Below, piece after piece: positions 10,591-23,339 of a stretch of DNA of 64,000 nt; the stretch's first letter is position 1; each line of letters opens with the position of its first letter. The position numbers were made by a program, and so were the translations under genes. The DNA is from Ophioderma brevispina (taxonomy: Eukaryota; Echinodermata; Ophiuroidea; Amphilepidida; Ophiodermatidae). Where the stretch lies: assembly GCA_023653785.1 (NCBI GenBank), contig JAMKCH010084922.1, positions 32,853 to 96,852 on the forward strand, read 5' to 3'. A model generated the notes under the pieces. It was not told the origin of the DNA. It made no database searches and saw only the letters and a list, made by a program, of their open reading frames with translations.

Positions 10591-11846
10591 GACAAATTAA
10601 AGTAAAACTTCTCGCTATTACATCACTACACTATGCAAAACTTTAATATTCATAATTTTCTTTTTGAAAATGTTTTATGGTGCTAAATAGGCTTGGGCAA
10701 TGCTGGATATTTAAGAACCCTTGGCTAGTCAAAATTGCCAAAGCTTAGTGCTAAGCAAAGTAAAGTATTATGACAACTCTTGAGCTGTTATTGCCTATAG
10801 TAGGAATAGTCTGTGGAATGCAAATATTGTGGTGTGTGTATTATAAGAGTAGATATCAGTAGATTTTTTTTTTTAAGTTGTGTACAATTTGCTTGCACTC
10901 CACCCCCGTAAAAATTTATATTTCTTTTGTAACTTAAATTCCCATCCAGCAGGTTTAGGAAAGCTCATTTACTTTATTAATTTGCTTCCAAGTCATTTGA
11001 TGCTAACTTTGCATATATTGAAAGGAGAAACCGATAGGTGAACATGGAATTTTTGCCAAATTAAATTGTGGAACTTGCCAGTTTTAACTTGCAGTATTTT
11101 TATGCATTTGCGTGAGAGTATTATTTGGAGGATGGTGTTTTTACAAATAATATATGTAATAAATTATTTTTTTCAAAGCATGTGAAAATTTGGATGTTTT
11201 AGATCAAGGGGCATCTTCCAATTTGAGGTAACACTGCTAGAAATAAATGCAGTGGTCTTTCCATGCAGTAACTGTATTAAAAATTGATGAAAGTCACATC
11301 ATAGGTCTTTATCACACAAAATATTAGCTGAGTATTCATGTACATGTTGTATATCAAAGCTTTGTAAAAAAAAAAAAAAAAAAAAATACCACATCATATA
11401 CAGAGACTGTAGCAAATAAGAAATAAAGCTCAATGCCTTCATGAAAGGCTATGTAGAAAGACAAATTTAAAGTAAAACTCTTCAGTATTACATTCACTAC
11501 ACTATGCAAAACCGATAGGTGAACATGGAATTTTTGCCAAATTAAATTGTGGAACTTGCCAGTTTTAACTTGCAGTATTTTTATGCATTTGCGTGAGAGT
11601 ATTATTTGGAGGATGGTGTTTTTACAAATAATATATGTAATAAATTATTTTTTTCAAAGCATGTGAAAATTTGGATGTTTCTAGATCAAGGGGCATCTTC
11701 CAATTTGAGGTAACACTGCTATAAATAAATGCAGTGGTCTTTCCATGCAGTAACTGTATTAAAAATTGATGAAAGTCACATCATAGGTCTTTATCACACA
11801 AAATATTAGCTGAGTATTCATGTACATGTTGTATATCAAAGCTTTG
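10510..11846 (+). repeat. Direct duplication joined by poly-A, second copy lacking ~387 bp
   Basis: The segment 10510-11366 is repeated at 11387-11846 after a 21-base A run (11366-11386). In the second copy GCAAAA is joined directly to CCGATAGGTGAACATGG, so bases about 10644-11030 of the first copy are missing. The shared 11031-11366 and 11511-11846 blocks are nearly identical. As at 4.0-5.2 kb, this looks like two alleles (an insertion/deletion polymorphism) placed in tandem by the assembly. Confidence 0.7.
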
Positions 11847-11849
11847 TAC

Positions 11850-13880
11850 AAGCAAGCTTCATTGTTTTCAGTTATTTCAATATTTGAAGTTTCATGGTTA
11901 TTTTATTGAAATTATGTAAGCTTATTAGTTTTGATGTGGATGTTTGAAGGTATACATTCCAGACTGTAAATAGATTAACATAGGCCTCAGGAAAGGCTGA
12001 TAGCTGAAGGTCCCTGCCCAGAAAGGTGCAGAAAGGAGGCAGTTAAGTGCCTGGTACATGTAGGAAAAGCATTGTTTGCAGGCACTTACTTGCCTCTTTT
12101 GTCCCCCTTTTTTGGGTTAGGGACTTCTTATGTATGCCTTAAAATAGCCAGAAACAGCAAAGTCTTTTGAAAAGATGCACAAAATATCTTCATGAAGTGT
12201 AAACGTGTGTTTCTGAATTACGGTTATGAGAAGCTTTTTAAGGTTTTTAATTTTCATTGTTTACCTTTACTTGATATTTTTGTAGGAGGAAGTGTAAATG
12301 TGTGTTTCCAAATTAACCTCGAATCCTGGAAAATAGAAATATTTTTTTAGACCTGGAAAACATCTGGATTTTTTTAAATGGATAAAAATCCTCGAATTTA
12401 CGCTTAAAAAAAAATGTTAAATTTTGTGAGTGTCTTTGACATAATCGTTATATTCAAGATGAATGATCAAGGAGTCCAAAAATTGCTTAGAAAAAGACTA
12501 GGAAAACACATAAAAATTGAGAAAAAAAATCCTATGGGGACTCTGATTAATGCAAACAAAATTTTTAAGAAAAAATAACTTTATTTGAAGCAAAGTTTTG
12601 GATTAAAAGTTGCATATTGTGTATTTTATGATAATTTTACTTCATATTGATTCAATTCAAATAAGTTTTTAGCATTTTCATTCAGTCAGTACATTACATA
12701 ATGATATGAAAATTGATTTGAAAATTCACAAAATTGCATACCTTTGTCTAAAATTATGGTTCATATTTAGCATTAAATGTTAAAGAGTTGGCATAAATTT
12801 CTTTTGTAATGATAACTCCTTGTATCAAAGTAAAGGTCAAATGTATTGTAGGAATTAAGGATACGTATGTGCCATACTTCTTGAACATTATTGAGTGGCA
12901 TTATATCCAAATAGAAGCTCTGTAACATAAAATTCTATAGCTGTTGTAAGGGTATGAACCCTAATTAAGTAATTTAAAGTTTTCAGCTTAATAGAATGGC
13001 TTCCCCACAAACCCATCTGCGTAAAGTTTTGCCCCGTATTTCACCACAGGTGATTTGGTAAGCCAATAGAGTAATGTGTAATTATATGTGTCGACCAAAA
13101 ATGGGGGCATATTTTTGCTCATACTTCCAAACCAAACATCCTTTACCTAATCTTTCATGGGTACATGCGACAATAGTAGGTTCAGAACCAAAATTTTGAC
13201 CACTTCTGGTAAAATCTTGGTTCTGTCCCTTTAAAAGTACGTAATAAGCCCTTGGATCACAAGATCGGATACATGCCAACGATCATTTTGGACATTACTG
13301 TCCCCTCAGCAATGCTCAAGGAACCGTGTCACGAGAATCCTTAATTACTATAAAAAATCTGTAAATAAAATATGGTTATCTATGCATCCCATAGTCATTG
13401 AGATTGCCTGAGGGTATTTCATAAATCATTGAACGTGTAAAGTCATAATTTTAATTTGAAACATTACATGTCGGATACTACCCCTATAATATCATAGTCA
13501 TATATTTTTATGTGAACTGTTTTATAGCCAAGGTCCTAGTATAAAATAATTATTAGCAGTTTTCTAAGGTACTCTATTGGTGTGGTGGTGGTGTTATTAT
13601 TGTTTGTAATGGGCTCATAGTTGGAAATTATTGTGCAGGGTTTCCCACTTAGTTTTTTAACTTGAAGTCCACTGGACCCCATATTTCCATGGTCCCGTGG
13701 ATATTTTGTGGCCCGATACCAGCCTTCTAATGGTTACTACTAATCAGAACTTATCATTTTCCCAATACTGGTGCGATAAGATTTCCTGATTTTAGCCCTG
13801 AGCTAGCACACCTTTGTACAATCTCAATTCCAAAGGTGGAAGTGATTAAATTTTTACAGACTGACCGGACCCCTGAACGT
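11850..13880. other. AT-rich, nothing recognised
   Basis: About 2 kb of AT-rich DNA without a recognised repeat partner, exon or RNA gene. The minus-strand frame at 13082-13279 has no recognisable motif. Confidence 0.35.
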
Positions 13881-13889
13881 GATTCTTAA

Positions 13890-14616
13890 AGGCCGCAAGT
13901 GGTGCCCTTCCAGGAGAGGGGGCCAAAACAAAAGTTTGTACAGGGTCAAATTTGTAAATTGATCAATTCATGTTGACAGCATACCATCTTATGTGTTTAA
14001 CCATAAGGATTCATGAAAAGGGTATAGTTGTAAGGTGTACGCTTTAAAGTTTTCAGAGTTTATAGGCAAAAACAGCAAAATCAATATAAGGGTCAATTTC
14101 AGTTGTACAGGGGTCCAATCTTAAAGTTGCTCCGCTTTAGGTAAAAATAGGTGCAAATTCATATTGGTGAGTTCATAGGATTAAAATAAGGAATCGTTTT
14201 GGACTGTCTTAAATGCGTATTTCCGCATTAGGGGGCATCATAAGGTCACGCCTTGGCATTCAATGGGGCTTGCTCTTGGTTACCCCTACTTTTTTTCCTT
14301 AAGCAGCTGTGAGACACTTCAAACTATTCCTTAATTTTTACCTATGACTCCACCAATACTTTGCACATTTTTTTATCCAATCAGAGCACTTTTAAATTTG
14401 ACCCCTGTACAATGAATTGACCCTTTTCTATTGATGTTTGCTGTTTTAGCCTATACTCTGAAACTTTACGCTGTACAATTACAACTATACCTGTTCTGAA
14501 CCTTATGGTTAAACACATAGATGGTGTGCGTTTGAACATGATGGATCAATTTACAATTTGACCCCTGTACAACCTTTGTTTTGGCCCCCTCTCCGTAAGG
14601 CGCCGCACGTGGCGGC
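13890..14616. mobile_element. Foldback-type element with ~220-bp arms
   Basis: The left arm (from AGGCCGCAAGTGGTGCC at 13890, preceded by TTAA at 13886-13889) is mirrored by the right arm ending near CGCCGCACGTGGCGGC. Inside, TTGTACAGGG, AATTGATCAATTCATG and TTAACCATAAGG blocks on the left match their inverses near 14400-14575. The loop (14130-14390) is single copy. No coding capacity was seen. Confidence 0.7.
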
Positions 14617-15132
14617 ACTTCGAATCCGTTTCAGGATTCCTGACAGTCTTCAACATATTAATCACTGCAACCTTTTGTACTTGAGGATGTTTTTCAAATG
14701 TGTGGCTAGCTCCTGGGTTATTTCTATTGTGCGATTTGGCAAACTCTTTGAGGTATCATGTTTCTATTTTTAATGTTACAAGTTTGTTTTTTGTCAGACA
14801 ATACAAATAGTATACAAGCCATTGCATATTGTGACTTTGTTTTTTCCCACAATAAGCACTGTTTTGGAATGCTGCATTTATCCGAAATGACTGTCTATAC
14901 ATTTGCCCTTTGGAGGTTTCGAAAATTTGCCTTTCCGCGGCTCTAATATGGGGTCCTAAGTGTACCCTCATTTTGTTACTCATCTGAATTTATTGTGTCC
15001 AGTGAAAATTCTTCGTCATTTGACACCAAATCCTACTAAGCGGGAACCCTGATTTTGTGGTATGATTGAATTGTCATGGAGTGTTGTGCTTTTAGAAATG
15101 TAATTACATTGTTGTAGACTGGGTTTAAAGCC
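14617..15132. other. AT-rich, overlapping short frames only
   Basis: Short frames on both strands overlap each other without motifs. Nothing was recognised. Confidence 0.35.
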
Positions 15133-15136
15133 TTAA

Positions 15137-15425
15137 AGGCACTAGTCATTGATTTGCTTACTCAAAAAATCATGTCTTGCACTCTTATCCGAAGTAATAT
15201 CACGCTACAGTGCCAATCCTGAAATCAGTCTAATAATGCAGAATCAGATATTTTTCTGTATTCCTCTCACACATTACTCACAACTGAATGGAGATTCCAG
15301 TTTCAGTTTCTGAATTTTTAGTTGTAAAACTAACTTTTGGGTTCTACTGACTTAACTTTCACTTTTAAGCTATTTCTTGAAAATTTCAATGTTTTGACCT
15401 TTTAAGTGAATCACTGATAGTGGCT
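15137..15425 (-). mobile_element. TTAA-flanked MITE, family A, copy 2
   Basis: TTAA stands at 15133-15136 and 15426-15429. Ends are AGGCACTAGTCATTGATTTG and AATCACTGATAGTGGCT. It is reversed relative to the copy at 4636. Confidence 0.8.
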
Positions 15426-15601
15426 TTAATTACTTGGAGGTTAATAAAAGTAGCCAAGGTAGTTGTCAGAAATTGCAACCATTTTGTAGTCCCATCACGA
15501 GGTCAAAAACACGAGAAACTGAGTCTAATGGGCTATTGCAGATGATTCTATACTTACCCTATGGAACACAAAACTTAACTTGAGTAAATGCCATCCATAT
15601 A

Positions 15602-15912
15602 AGGGTGCAACAATAGGTTTCAAGGCATCCATCATTTTTTTACAACTGAGTGTTTTTTGGGGGGACAAATAAATTTTCTACCTTGTAATTGTCAAAAGGT
15701 GATTTTATATTCTTAGATTTCAGTGTAAAACTTGGGACTTTCCTATTTGTTCCAGAAGAAATTAGAAATTTCACACAATTTTTGTGCCAAATAAATAATT
15801 CTCAGCTTAATCTTTTCAGAGGGGTATATTTTTGATATAAACTTTACATCATGCAAAAAGCAGGATTTTCCCAGTAAAGAACACCTGTTATGGGGAATGT
15901 CTTGTTGCACCT
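15602..15912 (+). mobile_element. TTAA-flanked MITE, family D, copy 1
   Basis: The left end GGGTGCAACAATAGGTTTC and right end GTCTTGTTGCACCT are inverted, and TTAA follows at 15913-15916. It shares the block AATTAGAAATTTCACA, then CTCAGCTTAATC, with copies at 33315, 43053 and 58877. Confidence 0.75.
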
Positions 15913-15916
15913 TTAA

Positions 15917-17860
15917 AAGTCAATGTGTGTTTGTCATTGCTGTCACACGGCATCCATTCATTGATCTCTTGCTATACCAAATCATTTCCAGTTGGCGTAA
16001 CCTCTGGAGAGGGGAAAATCCCCACTCAGAAATCCTTTCCCTTTCCTTCAATGAATCAGGATAAGTAATAAGGGAGAGGGTATTAACACACATACTGTGG
16101 TTTACCTAAAGTTGCAAATGTTTTGTTGTGTGTCCCCCCTTCCAAAATCGTGTTTGCCCCACTGCCCCCCCCCCAAAAAATGTCTGGTTATACCACTGAT
16201 CCTCCAGTACCCTATATTGAAGCGGTATACCTCAATTCCAGTTATCCCTCTATAGCATGGTGTCGTGTATTCACCTGGAATAGCCTATTAGATCAAATTA
16301 TCAGCCTAAACCCTATCACTTGCCCAATCAAGTGTGACCATGGAACGTAAATCAGGCTCTGGAAGCATCGCTCAATATATATTGGTACACATGCCTGTCA
16401 GAAAAAAAAACAAATCGCAAAAAAGGGTCCTTCAAGAAAAAGGGTTTCCTTTTCAAGTTAATCCAGACATTTAATGGTGGTTATTTACAATTGGTCTTCA
16501 TTCTTAGGGTAAGTTTTTTCCGCTGATCTTTGCGGAACATTCATTCGGTGTGTACACCCCACACCTCAAAAGGCTCTTCCAGGAAGGACAAGGTTTCTCA
16601 TCTCCAGGTCACTATTCTGATGGTGACCTTGATGGGCATTTAGGCAATAAAAGCTAGTTGACACCCAAATGTGGGAACAGTTTTTGGGGTTGGTTTTAAG
16701 TTTAGATGGGTCTAATCCATTTAGGGATAGGTTAATCAGGCTCTTATGTCATAAGGTTTAAATTTTCTACATGCTGATAACACAATTTCCAATTTTGAGA
16801 TACTCGGATAAGCTGTGTACCAAGTAATAATGACGACTCTCCGGATCGAACAGTGGTGCTCTGTATTGGGAATGGAGTGAATCCAAATTATTCCCTTGGT
16901 GGGCTAAATGAGGGGGCAAAATTGTCACAGGGGGTATCACCCAACCTTAGCAGCATTAAAACCCCTTTGTTTTTGTGTTTTGCCTTGCACAAAATAGTTT
17001 AGCTGCATTTTTGTTTGTTATTACAACATGAACAAACATTTTTTACAGTTTCTGGTAATAATTTTACATCTGTTTATGGGGCCTTGGTAAATGCATTTGG
17101 TGCACCATTTTAAAATGGTAATTCGGATTCAAGTAAAAGATTTTGATTGAGCAATATTGGTCTCTTTCATATATGAAAATAATTATCAAGTGGGAGCCTT
17201 TTTTTTGAAAGAGGTCCTTGCATTGGATTTTCTATGATGAATGTTCAAAACAACGAGTGCACTTCTGGTTTACACGCTTTATTCCCTTATGCATCAATTT
17301 TTTCTGTCATACAATGATCCTCAGCTGATGTGTTTAGCATTGTCCCAATGTCACAAAGCTTAGGTTTACCCCCAAGGTAAAATAAAACACATCACATGGT
17401 TAATATTATGACCCTTAAACCAATGTCCATCCCAACCAACAATATACAGGCTTTTTTTTTTGTGCCCCAAAGATATTTTCAAAATATCAAATAAAAAAAC
17501 TTAATTTCTTTATTTTTGGTTGTTTGTTGGTTTTTTATTTTATTGTTGACTTTTAAAATTTATCATAACCAATAATAAAAAACTTTAACAAGTATGAAAA
17601 GAGTAAAAAACTAAAAAAATTAGTTGAATATTGTCAGGACAAATTGTTGAAGTTACCTCTTTAAGGAATGCAAGTGATCCCTTTAAGGCAAATTTCACAT
17701 TTTTGAAAAAATAGATTTAGATATATTGTAAAGTGATATCTTTTGGTGCACCAAAGAAACAGGAAACAACATTGTTGTTATTCAATATTTTTTTGATGGA
17801 CTGATTTTTGCTTTTGACATAAAACAAAAACCTTTTCTTTCATTAATAATTAGTAAAAAC
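15917..17860. other. AT-rich, nothing recognised
   Basis: Contains C-rich and T-rich low-complexity patches (16133-16180, 17451-17460). No exon or repeat partner was recognised. Confidence 0.35.
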
Positions 17861-17864
17861 TTAA

Positions 17865-18217
17865 AAGACTCTATCAGTGGGTTGCTAAATCAGAAAATCA
17901 AAAAAATCATCAAATCAAATTTTTGCATTTCTGTACAATGTAGGTAGCCTACACTATCCTGACAAATGATTAAAGCCATAAACACCTAATACGACAAAAT
18001 TGGATATTTTAGTCATTACTGTCCGTACGACACTTACAACAACATGTAACTGAATGGAGAGTCAATCTTTAAATACGCCGTTTTCTTCTTCCTTTTCTGT
18101 CAATTTTTCATTGGAAAAAAGTAACTTATGATAATTCAACAGACTTCGCCCTGCACTTTTAAGCTATTTCTGCAAATTTCAATATTTTGACACTTTCGGC
18201 AAATCACTGATATTGCC
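17865..18217 (-). mobile_element. MITE family A, copy 3
   Basis: TTAA stands at 17861-17864. The left end is AAGACTCTATCAGTGG and the right end GCAAATCACTGATATTGCC, followed by a mutated target (TTTTA). The internal GTCATTACTGTCCGTACG block is shared with the other copies. Confidence 0.75.
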
Positions 18218-18221
18218 TTTT

Positions 18222-19735
18222 ATCCCAAGTATGTCAAAATTTGACAAATGCTACCACATAGTTCATATCACGTAACATTGTGTTAGAAATCACTCAAATT
18301 TTGGAAGAGTTTGACTGTACCCAATTTTAAAATTCTACAGTAACAAAATGATTTGTATTTCTGGCATAGCACTAACAATACCTCCACCCCAAGGCAAAAT
18401 AAAAAAGAATTTGTTACATGTAACTTTAAGGGGGTACATATGAACTCTTGCCCAAATGTTAAAAGACGTCCTCTTTAAATTTTACAGAAGATCACAAAAT
18501 CCACCATCAAATTTCCAGAAAGCAATAGACTAGTTAGGATCTAGTGTTGAAAACATCTTCAGTTTTCCCCCCCCCCCCCCTCATTTTTTGAATGACCCAA
18601 GTTTTGAGGGTTGGGTGGATTTTGACAACCTTCTCCATCACTCAAATGTGGCACCTGTTTTAAGAATTTTATTGAGAAACTCCTTCTTGGTAGGTATTAA
18701 GTTTCAGTCAAATATGAAAGTAAAACATGTACCAGCTGAGGCATCAGTGTTAGTTGTACTTAAGGTACTGTGAGGTTCATGTATGGCCTACAGGATCTGA
18801 CAGCCTAGTTTGTTCCACTACTGTAGGTACAAGCTCAATTAAGGAGGGGAAACCAAAACAATAAACTTGGGTTTCTTTGAATTAGTTCCTGTGGGGGCAT
18901 ATCCATTTTGGAGGGTGACATGCATGTAAGTCTGTTGTTAAGACCACCATTTTTCATTCATCCATGTTCAGGGGCGTAATCCAGGAGTTGAAAAAACGTC
19001 AAAATTACGTGGGGTTCTGAAAGGCTGAACCTTGTCCAAAAGCTTCCAACATGGGCTGATTTTGCAAGTTTTTGGCAGAATTACCGGAGGCGCACGCGCC
19101 CCTCCACCCCCTCCCTGGATCGCTCCTGATGTTGAAATCAAAGATCCCCTATTTTGTTGAAAAGTTTTTTACAACTGTCACCTAAAGACCCCTTTTTTTT
19201 TATGTGACAATTTTTCGCCCCAAGATGTCTATTTAACCCATGGACCTTTTGTGTGTATGCGAGCAATTGGCCACCCCCCACCCCCCCAACCCCCACACAC
19301 AATACAGTGATTTTTTTTCCTTTTTTTTTTGTTGTTTTTTTTTTTTATGTTTTTGTTTTTTGTGAAATTAAACAAAATTTATTTGTTTTTTGCTTTGCTA
19401 GTGTGTCTGTCTGTCTGTCTGTCTGTGGTAAAAATTGACCCTAATGTTAACCCAATGTTAACCTAAACCTAATTCTCCCTTTTTCTCACATACATGCACA
19501 CATTTTCATGACACTCTGCATCACCAATGATCCTTGGGTAGTGTCCCCCATATTGGTGACCCCTCATGTGATCTTGGTGGCCTCATGTGGACCTTTGTCC
19601 CCATCACACACTGCGACAGCAGGTGACACTGTTCGAGTAAAAAAATGGCCCCTGTGTGTCATTTTTTTAGTAAAATTAAGCAAATTTGTTACCCAAGGAG
19701 GGCAAATTAAGAGTCAATTAACCTTACCGACGAAA
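18222..19735. other. Low-complexity-rich intergenic DNA
   Basis: Holds a C run (18566-18580), C-rich and T-rich tracts (19273-19350) and a (GTCT)n microsatellite near 19402-19425. At 19608-19632 the motif GACAGCAGGTGACACTGTTCGAG resembles the right end of the element at 35923-36570, perhaps a relic end. The 121-codon frame at 19508 runs through this repeat DNA. Confidence 0.4.
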
Positions 19736-19737
19736 GA

Positions 19738-20125
19738 GGCCTTCACTAGTCAGTCGACAAGCAGTCGCATAGGCAGTCTTTTTCAGCAGTCAATTCAAGT
19801 AGTCGAAATAGATCTTCATATTCAGTTAGATATATGTTTAGGCCCCTTTTCGAAAGCCTTCGAAGGTCTATAGGCAGTCGTTAGGTCTTCCCACAGCCAA
19901 GTTAACATGCAAATTTAGCTAAGCCGTTCATATGGACTGCATACGAAGCTCTATATAAGCATTCGACTGCCTATCCTACGAATCCTATATAAGCAGTCGA
20001 CTGCTTACGAATCTCTATATAAGTGTCGACTGCCTACCTACGAAGCCCTAATAAGCAGTCGACTGCCTTCAAGGAGCCCACTTAAGCAGTCAACTTACAT
20101 CTCCGAAGCTCTATACTCTGGATTG
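19738..20125. repeat. Degenerate tandem array of AGTCGACTGC units
   Basis: Units of about 30-35 bp built around the palindrome GCAGTCGACTGC, spaced by TACGAAGCTCTATATAAG, recur from 19758 to 20110. A relative with GACTGCCTATTGACTGCTTA lies at 23340-23650. Both carry a nearby ATTAGCTAA-type block (19910, 23630), so they seem to be one element family. Confidence 0.6.
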
Positions 20126-20299
20126 CCTATAGGGTGCGTAGTTTTTTGTTTTTTTATAGGTAACGAACATTGTAGCATCAGTGCATTTTATTGGACATAG
20201 AACATGAAATGTAGACGACAAAGAATAATACTATGAAATATTAGCGTCCATTATAAAGATCAATTTTGATTGCTGTAGTATGAAATCACACCATACGCT

Positions 20300-20593
20300 C
20301 CAATAGCCTGTATGCTCGGTCACAGCGCGCCGATTTCCGCATCGCTAATTGGCCGGCTATTCTTAGACATGCGCTACGTCATGGGACTCCCCAGCAGCAA
20401 ACGCTGTTAAAGGCTGACCAAGGAACGAAAAAAAACGGTTCGCGGTACCTTGGATAACGCGAAATGACAATGGTGGACGATATGTTAGAAACAGGTTCCT
20501 GCACAAAAAACACCCCTAGGCTAACTAGTGTTTGGTTGTCTGGTGTGGGGCATGACTTGCCAGCAGCAATCGATAATTGAGCCAGCGGATAAG
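20300..20593 (+). promoter_or_regulatory. Candidate CpG promoter and first exon
   Basis: CpG-containing words become dense (CAGCGCGCCGATTTCCGC, ATTGG as an inverted CCAAT box, CTACGTCATGG as a CRE-like site), unlike the neighbours. Downstream is an ATG in good context (ACAATGG at 20470) with a 36-codon frame starting MVDDMLETGS and ending in TGA. The stretch closes on a consensus donor, AAG|GTAAGA, at 20593/20594. These parts together suggest a promoter with a first exon, but no protein was recognised and the frame closes before the donor. A mobile element with CpG content is the alternative. Confidence 0.3.
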
Positions 20594-20879
20594 GTAAGAA
20601 AATGCTTGTATGGATCGGATTTTAAAGTTTTTCTTTTGTTTTTGTCAAAAATAAACCTATATTAAAACTAGTCACTAACTAGACAGTGTAGTTAGGAATA
20701 TTTTGGTGCATAAATCGTTACGATAGGCCATTTTGCGCAATCTCCAGGTACAAAAAATCCGAATCAACGCTATCTGCCCGGGTCCGAATATGATAACAAG
20801 TTGTTGTGTACATGTCAGCCACTTGGCATGTTACCGTCGAAAACTTGTGAACTCCCAAGCGCAGTGAAGATTGCCAGGT

Positions 20880-21715
20880 CGCCGTGGCTCAAATTACTTT
20901 CTGACCGTGATTCAACAATGGGCGGCGGCGCTGTGTGCCAAGACGAAACGTAAATAGGGTGAACATAGCTCCTGACAATTACAGCATATCCTAGAAGTCA
21001 TTAAAACTGCTACCTGCAGACCACTTGGTAATAAGTGTGAAACAGGTACAGTATCATAATCAAAACCATGGGTTATATAATTTGAAATTCCCCAATAGGT
21101 TAACAGGTCGAAGCTGATGACCGTGCCAGCTGGGATGGATGCGGGATCCACCCCGGTTGCACCCCACTCACCACACACTAGGCCCGTGTGGGTCTGGCGT
21201 AGTAGCATTGGGTGTGAATGAGGTGTCCCCGAGAGGCCGGCGTACACACAGCCATAGGGGGAGCAGTGAGTGCGGAAGATACCCGAGGCACGTCACATTA
21301 AGCGACACCGTGACTCGACTTGATCGGAGCATAGAAACGACCACAGCAGGGGTCGGGGTTACACCGGTGAGGCAATAGTGGTGCTGGCGGGTGGCATATA
21401 CCGGGCCAAGTCTCGATCAGAGGCGTACTGAAGGCCGGCATACCGCCAGCCGACACAACACCCTAACTGGTACAGGGAGTGTTCACCATAGGCTCAACCC
21501 CTGGGGGAAGAGCCCGAGGAACCATGCCAGGCGTCCCTGTACTCCCTGGGGAATAGTGGGCGGCCAGGGCCGGAGATGATCAGCAGTTGGATTCCCTGGG
21601 AAGACACTACACTCTTCAGCTGCATATCATCCAGGAATGATACGCCTTCCGGCGCCCCCGACACAGCTGGGGCTGTGAAGAAGCACCATGGATGCGAGCC
21701 CCAAGAAAACATACC
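20880..21715. other. GC-rich island of unknown identity
   Basis: GC content is plainly higher than anywhere else in the window, with open frames on both strands (minus 20912-21247, 111 codons; minus 21494-21712, 72 codons). No domain, rRNA, snRNA or tRNA signature was recognised. It may be an untranslated leader of a retroelement, a structured non-coding RNA, or an exon of a gene starting at the CpG stretch upstream. Long GC-rich frames are expected by chance because stop codons are AT-rich. Confidence 0.35.
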
Positions 21716-22329
21716 TCACCCCCTCTCTTTTTTTCATTCTTTCTCAACAATGACAATTTGAAAAGCTGTTTGAATCCCTGTGTACCGCTTAAGTGTATAA
21801 GGGTTCCACGTTTCTGCATGCCATGTTTGTAAAAACACTAATTATTTTTGCCCAAAGTTTTATGCTACACTCGCCCCACATAATTTTCAGTTACGCATAC
21901 TATTTTGTGCAAAAAATAAAAATAAATCGGCGTGATTTAAGCATTCAGTAGCGCGATCATAACCTTTTTTGCCCATTAAAAGAGTATGGAGTAACTTTTT
22001 AATACTGGGGTTTTATTTCATCAAGAAATATAACTGTATTTATGTTTAAATTATGGCAACAATTTTATGGGAAAAGTCCGGTTTGGTACATTTTGTGAAC
22101 CCACGTTTGGTCTGCTCCAGTCGAATTTAGGGGGGGACCCCCCCCCTCCAACCCTTAAAAGAGCTAAAAAAAAAAAAGCAGAAAAATAGATTTTGCGAGT
22201 GAGCGAGCAAAAAAATTAGCGGTTCCCCCCCCCAAATGGGATAAAAAAAGATCCCTTTTGACAAAAATGCCCCCCTAAAATAAATCCTGGTTTTCGAAGC
22301 CTGAATCCCCACCTGATTTACCTGTAGTA
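21716..22329. other. AT-rich with G/C homopolymer patches
   Basis: GGGGGGGACCCCCCCCC at 22129 can fold as a hairpin; otherwise nothing was recognised. Confidence 0.35.
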
Positions 22330-22620
22330 GCATCTATTTTGATCTGATAGTGAAAAGCTGTATTTTTCTCATTGTCGTCCTGAAATTGAGCACTCAAATC
22401 CATTTCATTCTCAATTAAGATATAAAAAAACACACACATAAAACACAGCCTTTATGGTTACACTATCAAATTAGCACAATATTGAATAGGGGTTTGAAAC
22501 ATGCATAAGTATTGCTCTACTGTCAAAATCGGGCACGTTTCAACGGTACTTGATAGGCATACGTGCAAGTGCCAGGCTGTCATATCAAGTAGAGAAAACA
22601 CAATAGACAAAAAAGGATCT
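22330..22620 (-). mobile_element. MITE family C, copy 2
   Basis: The inverse of the copy at 8785: TCATATCAAG before the terminal block, and the GAGCACTCAAATCCATTTCAT block. TTAA follows at 22621-22624. The outer left end is worn. Confidence 0.7.
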
Positions 22621-22624
22621 TTAA

Positions 22625-23335
22625 ATTAATTGGTACAACGTTAACAGAATCATTTTTCCCCTAGCTGTTATGTGCTCATATTGATGTACCCATTCAATGA
22701 CCGTGTTTTGGAAAAAAAATTCTAACTGCCAAAGTGGTGTAGGAGGGGTAAACATCAGTCCCTTTATACACCAAACGGGTGTGCGCAAGCCTTATAAGCT
22801 TCAGTCGCGTTGATTACAATTCTGCATTATATTTCAGCAGAATATTTGTCACAATGTGTGCTTTTTCTATGTTTATGGAAGAAATATAACATAATATAAG
22901 TGGTGGGGTGAGGATCAGGCTGTAGGGATCACAGAATGCAACTTTAAAGTTGAAGAGTATGTACATTTGCAAACATACATGCTCTAATACGCCACATACA
23001 ATCATACAAACTGGTACATGATTAATAGGCCTAAGAAATTTAAATGCATATTTTTTTTATTTGTTTTCCTCTTAAAAAAAATTTCAGCAGGTTTGACCAA
23101 ATAACGGTTATAGTTTGAGCCAAGTATGCATCTTGGCGCATCTATAACTTTAATTAACATTTACCTGGAAATTCTGTAGGACATAATTGTGATCCACAAA
23201 CCACATAACTAAAGCAAATTGCTTAAAAGAAACAAAAAATATCCACCATAATGCTCCCCGCACTTGCAAATGCAGATGATCCTCCAGCAATTTGAAATGG
23301 CAGTTGGTGGTCATGTGTGGACATGTATGAAAATG
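22625..23335. other. AT-rich, nothing recognised
   Basis: No repeat partner or exon was seen. Confidence 0.35.
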
Positions 23336-23339
23336 GTGT

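Noticed and set aside
19508..19873. 121-codon plus frame
   Set aside because: It runs through repeat text and the start of the AGTCGACT array, without a motif.
21455..21470. ACACCCTAACTGG as a telomerase RNA template
   Set aside because: Eight matching bases to a telomeric template are too few, and no pseudoknot or H/ACA layout was recognised in the island.
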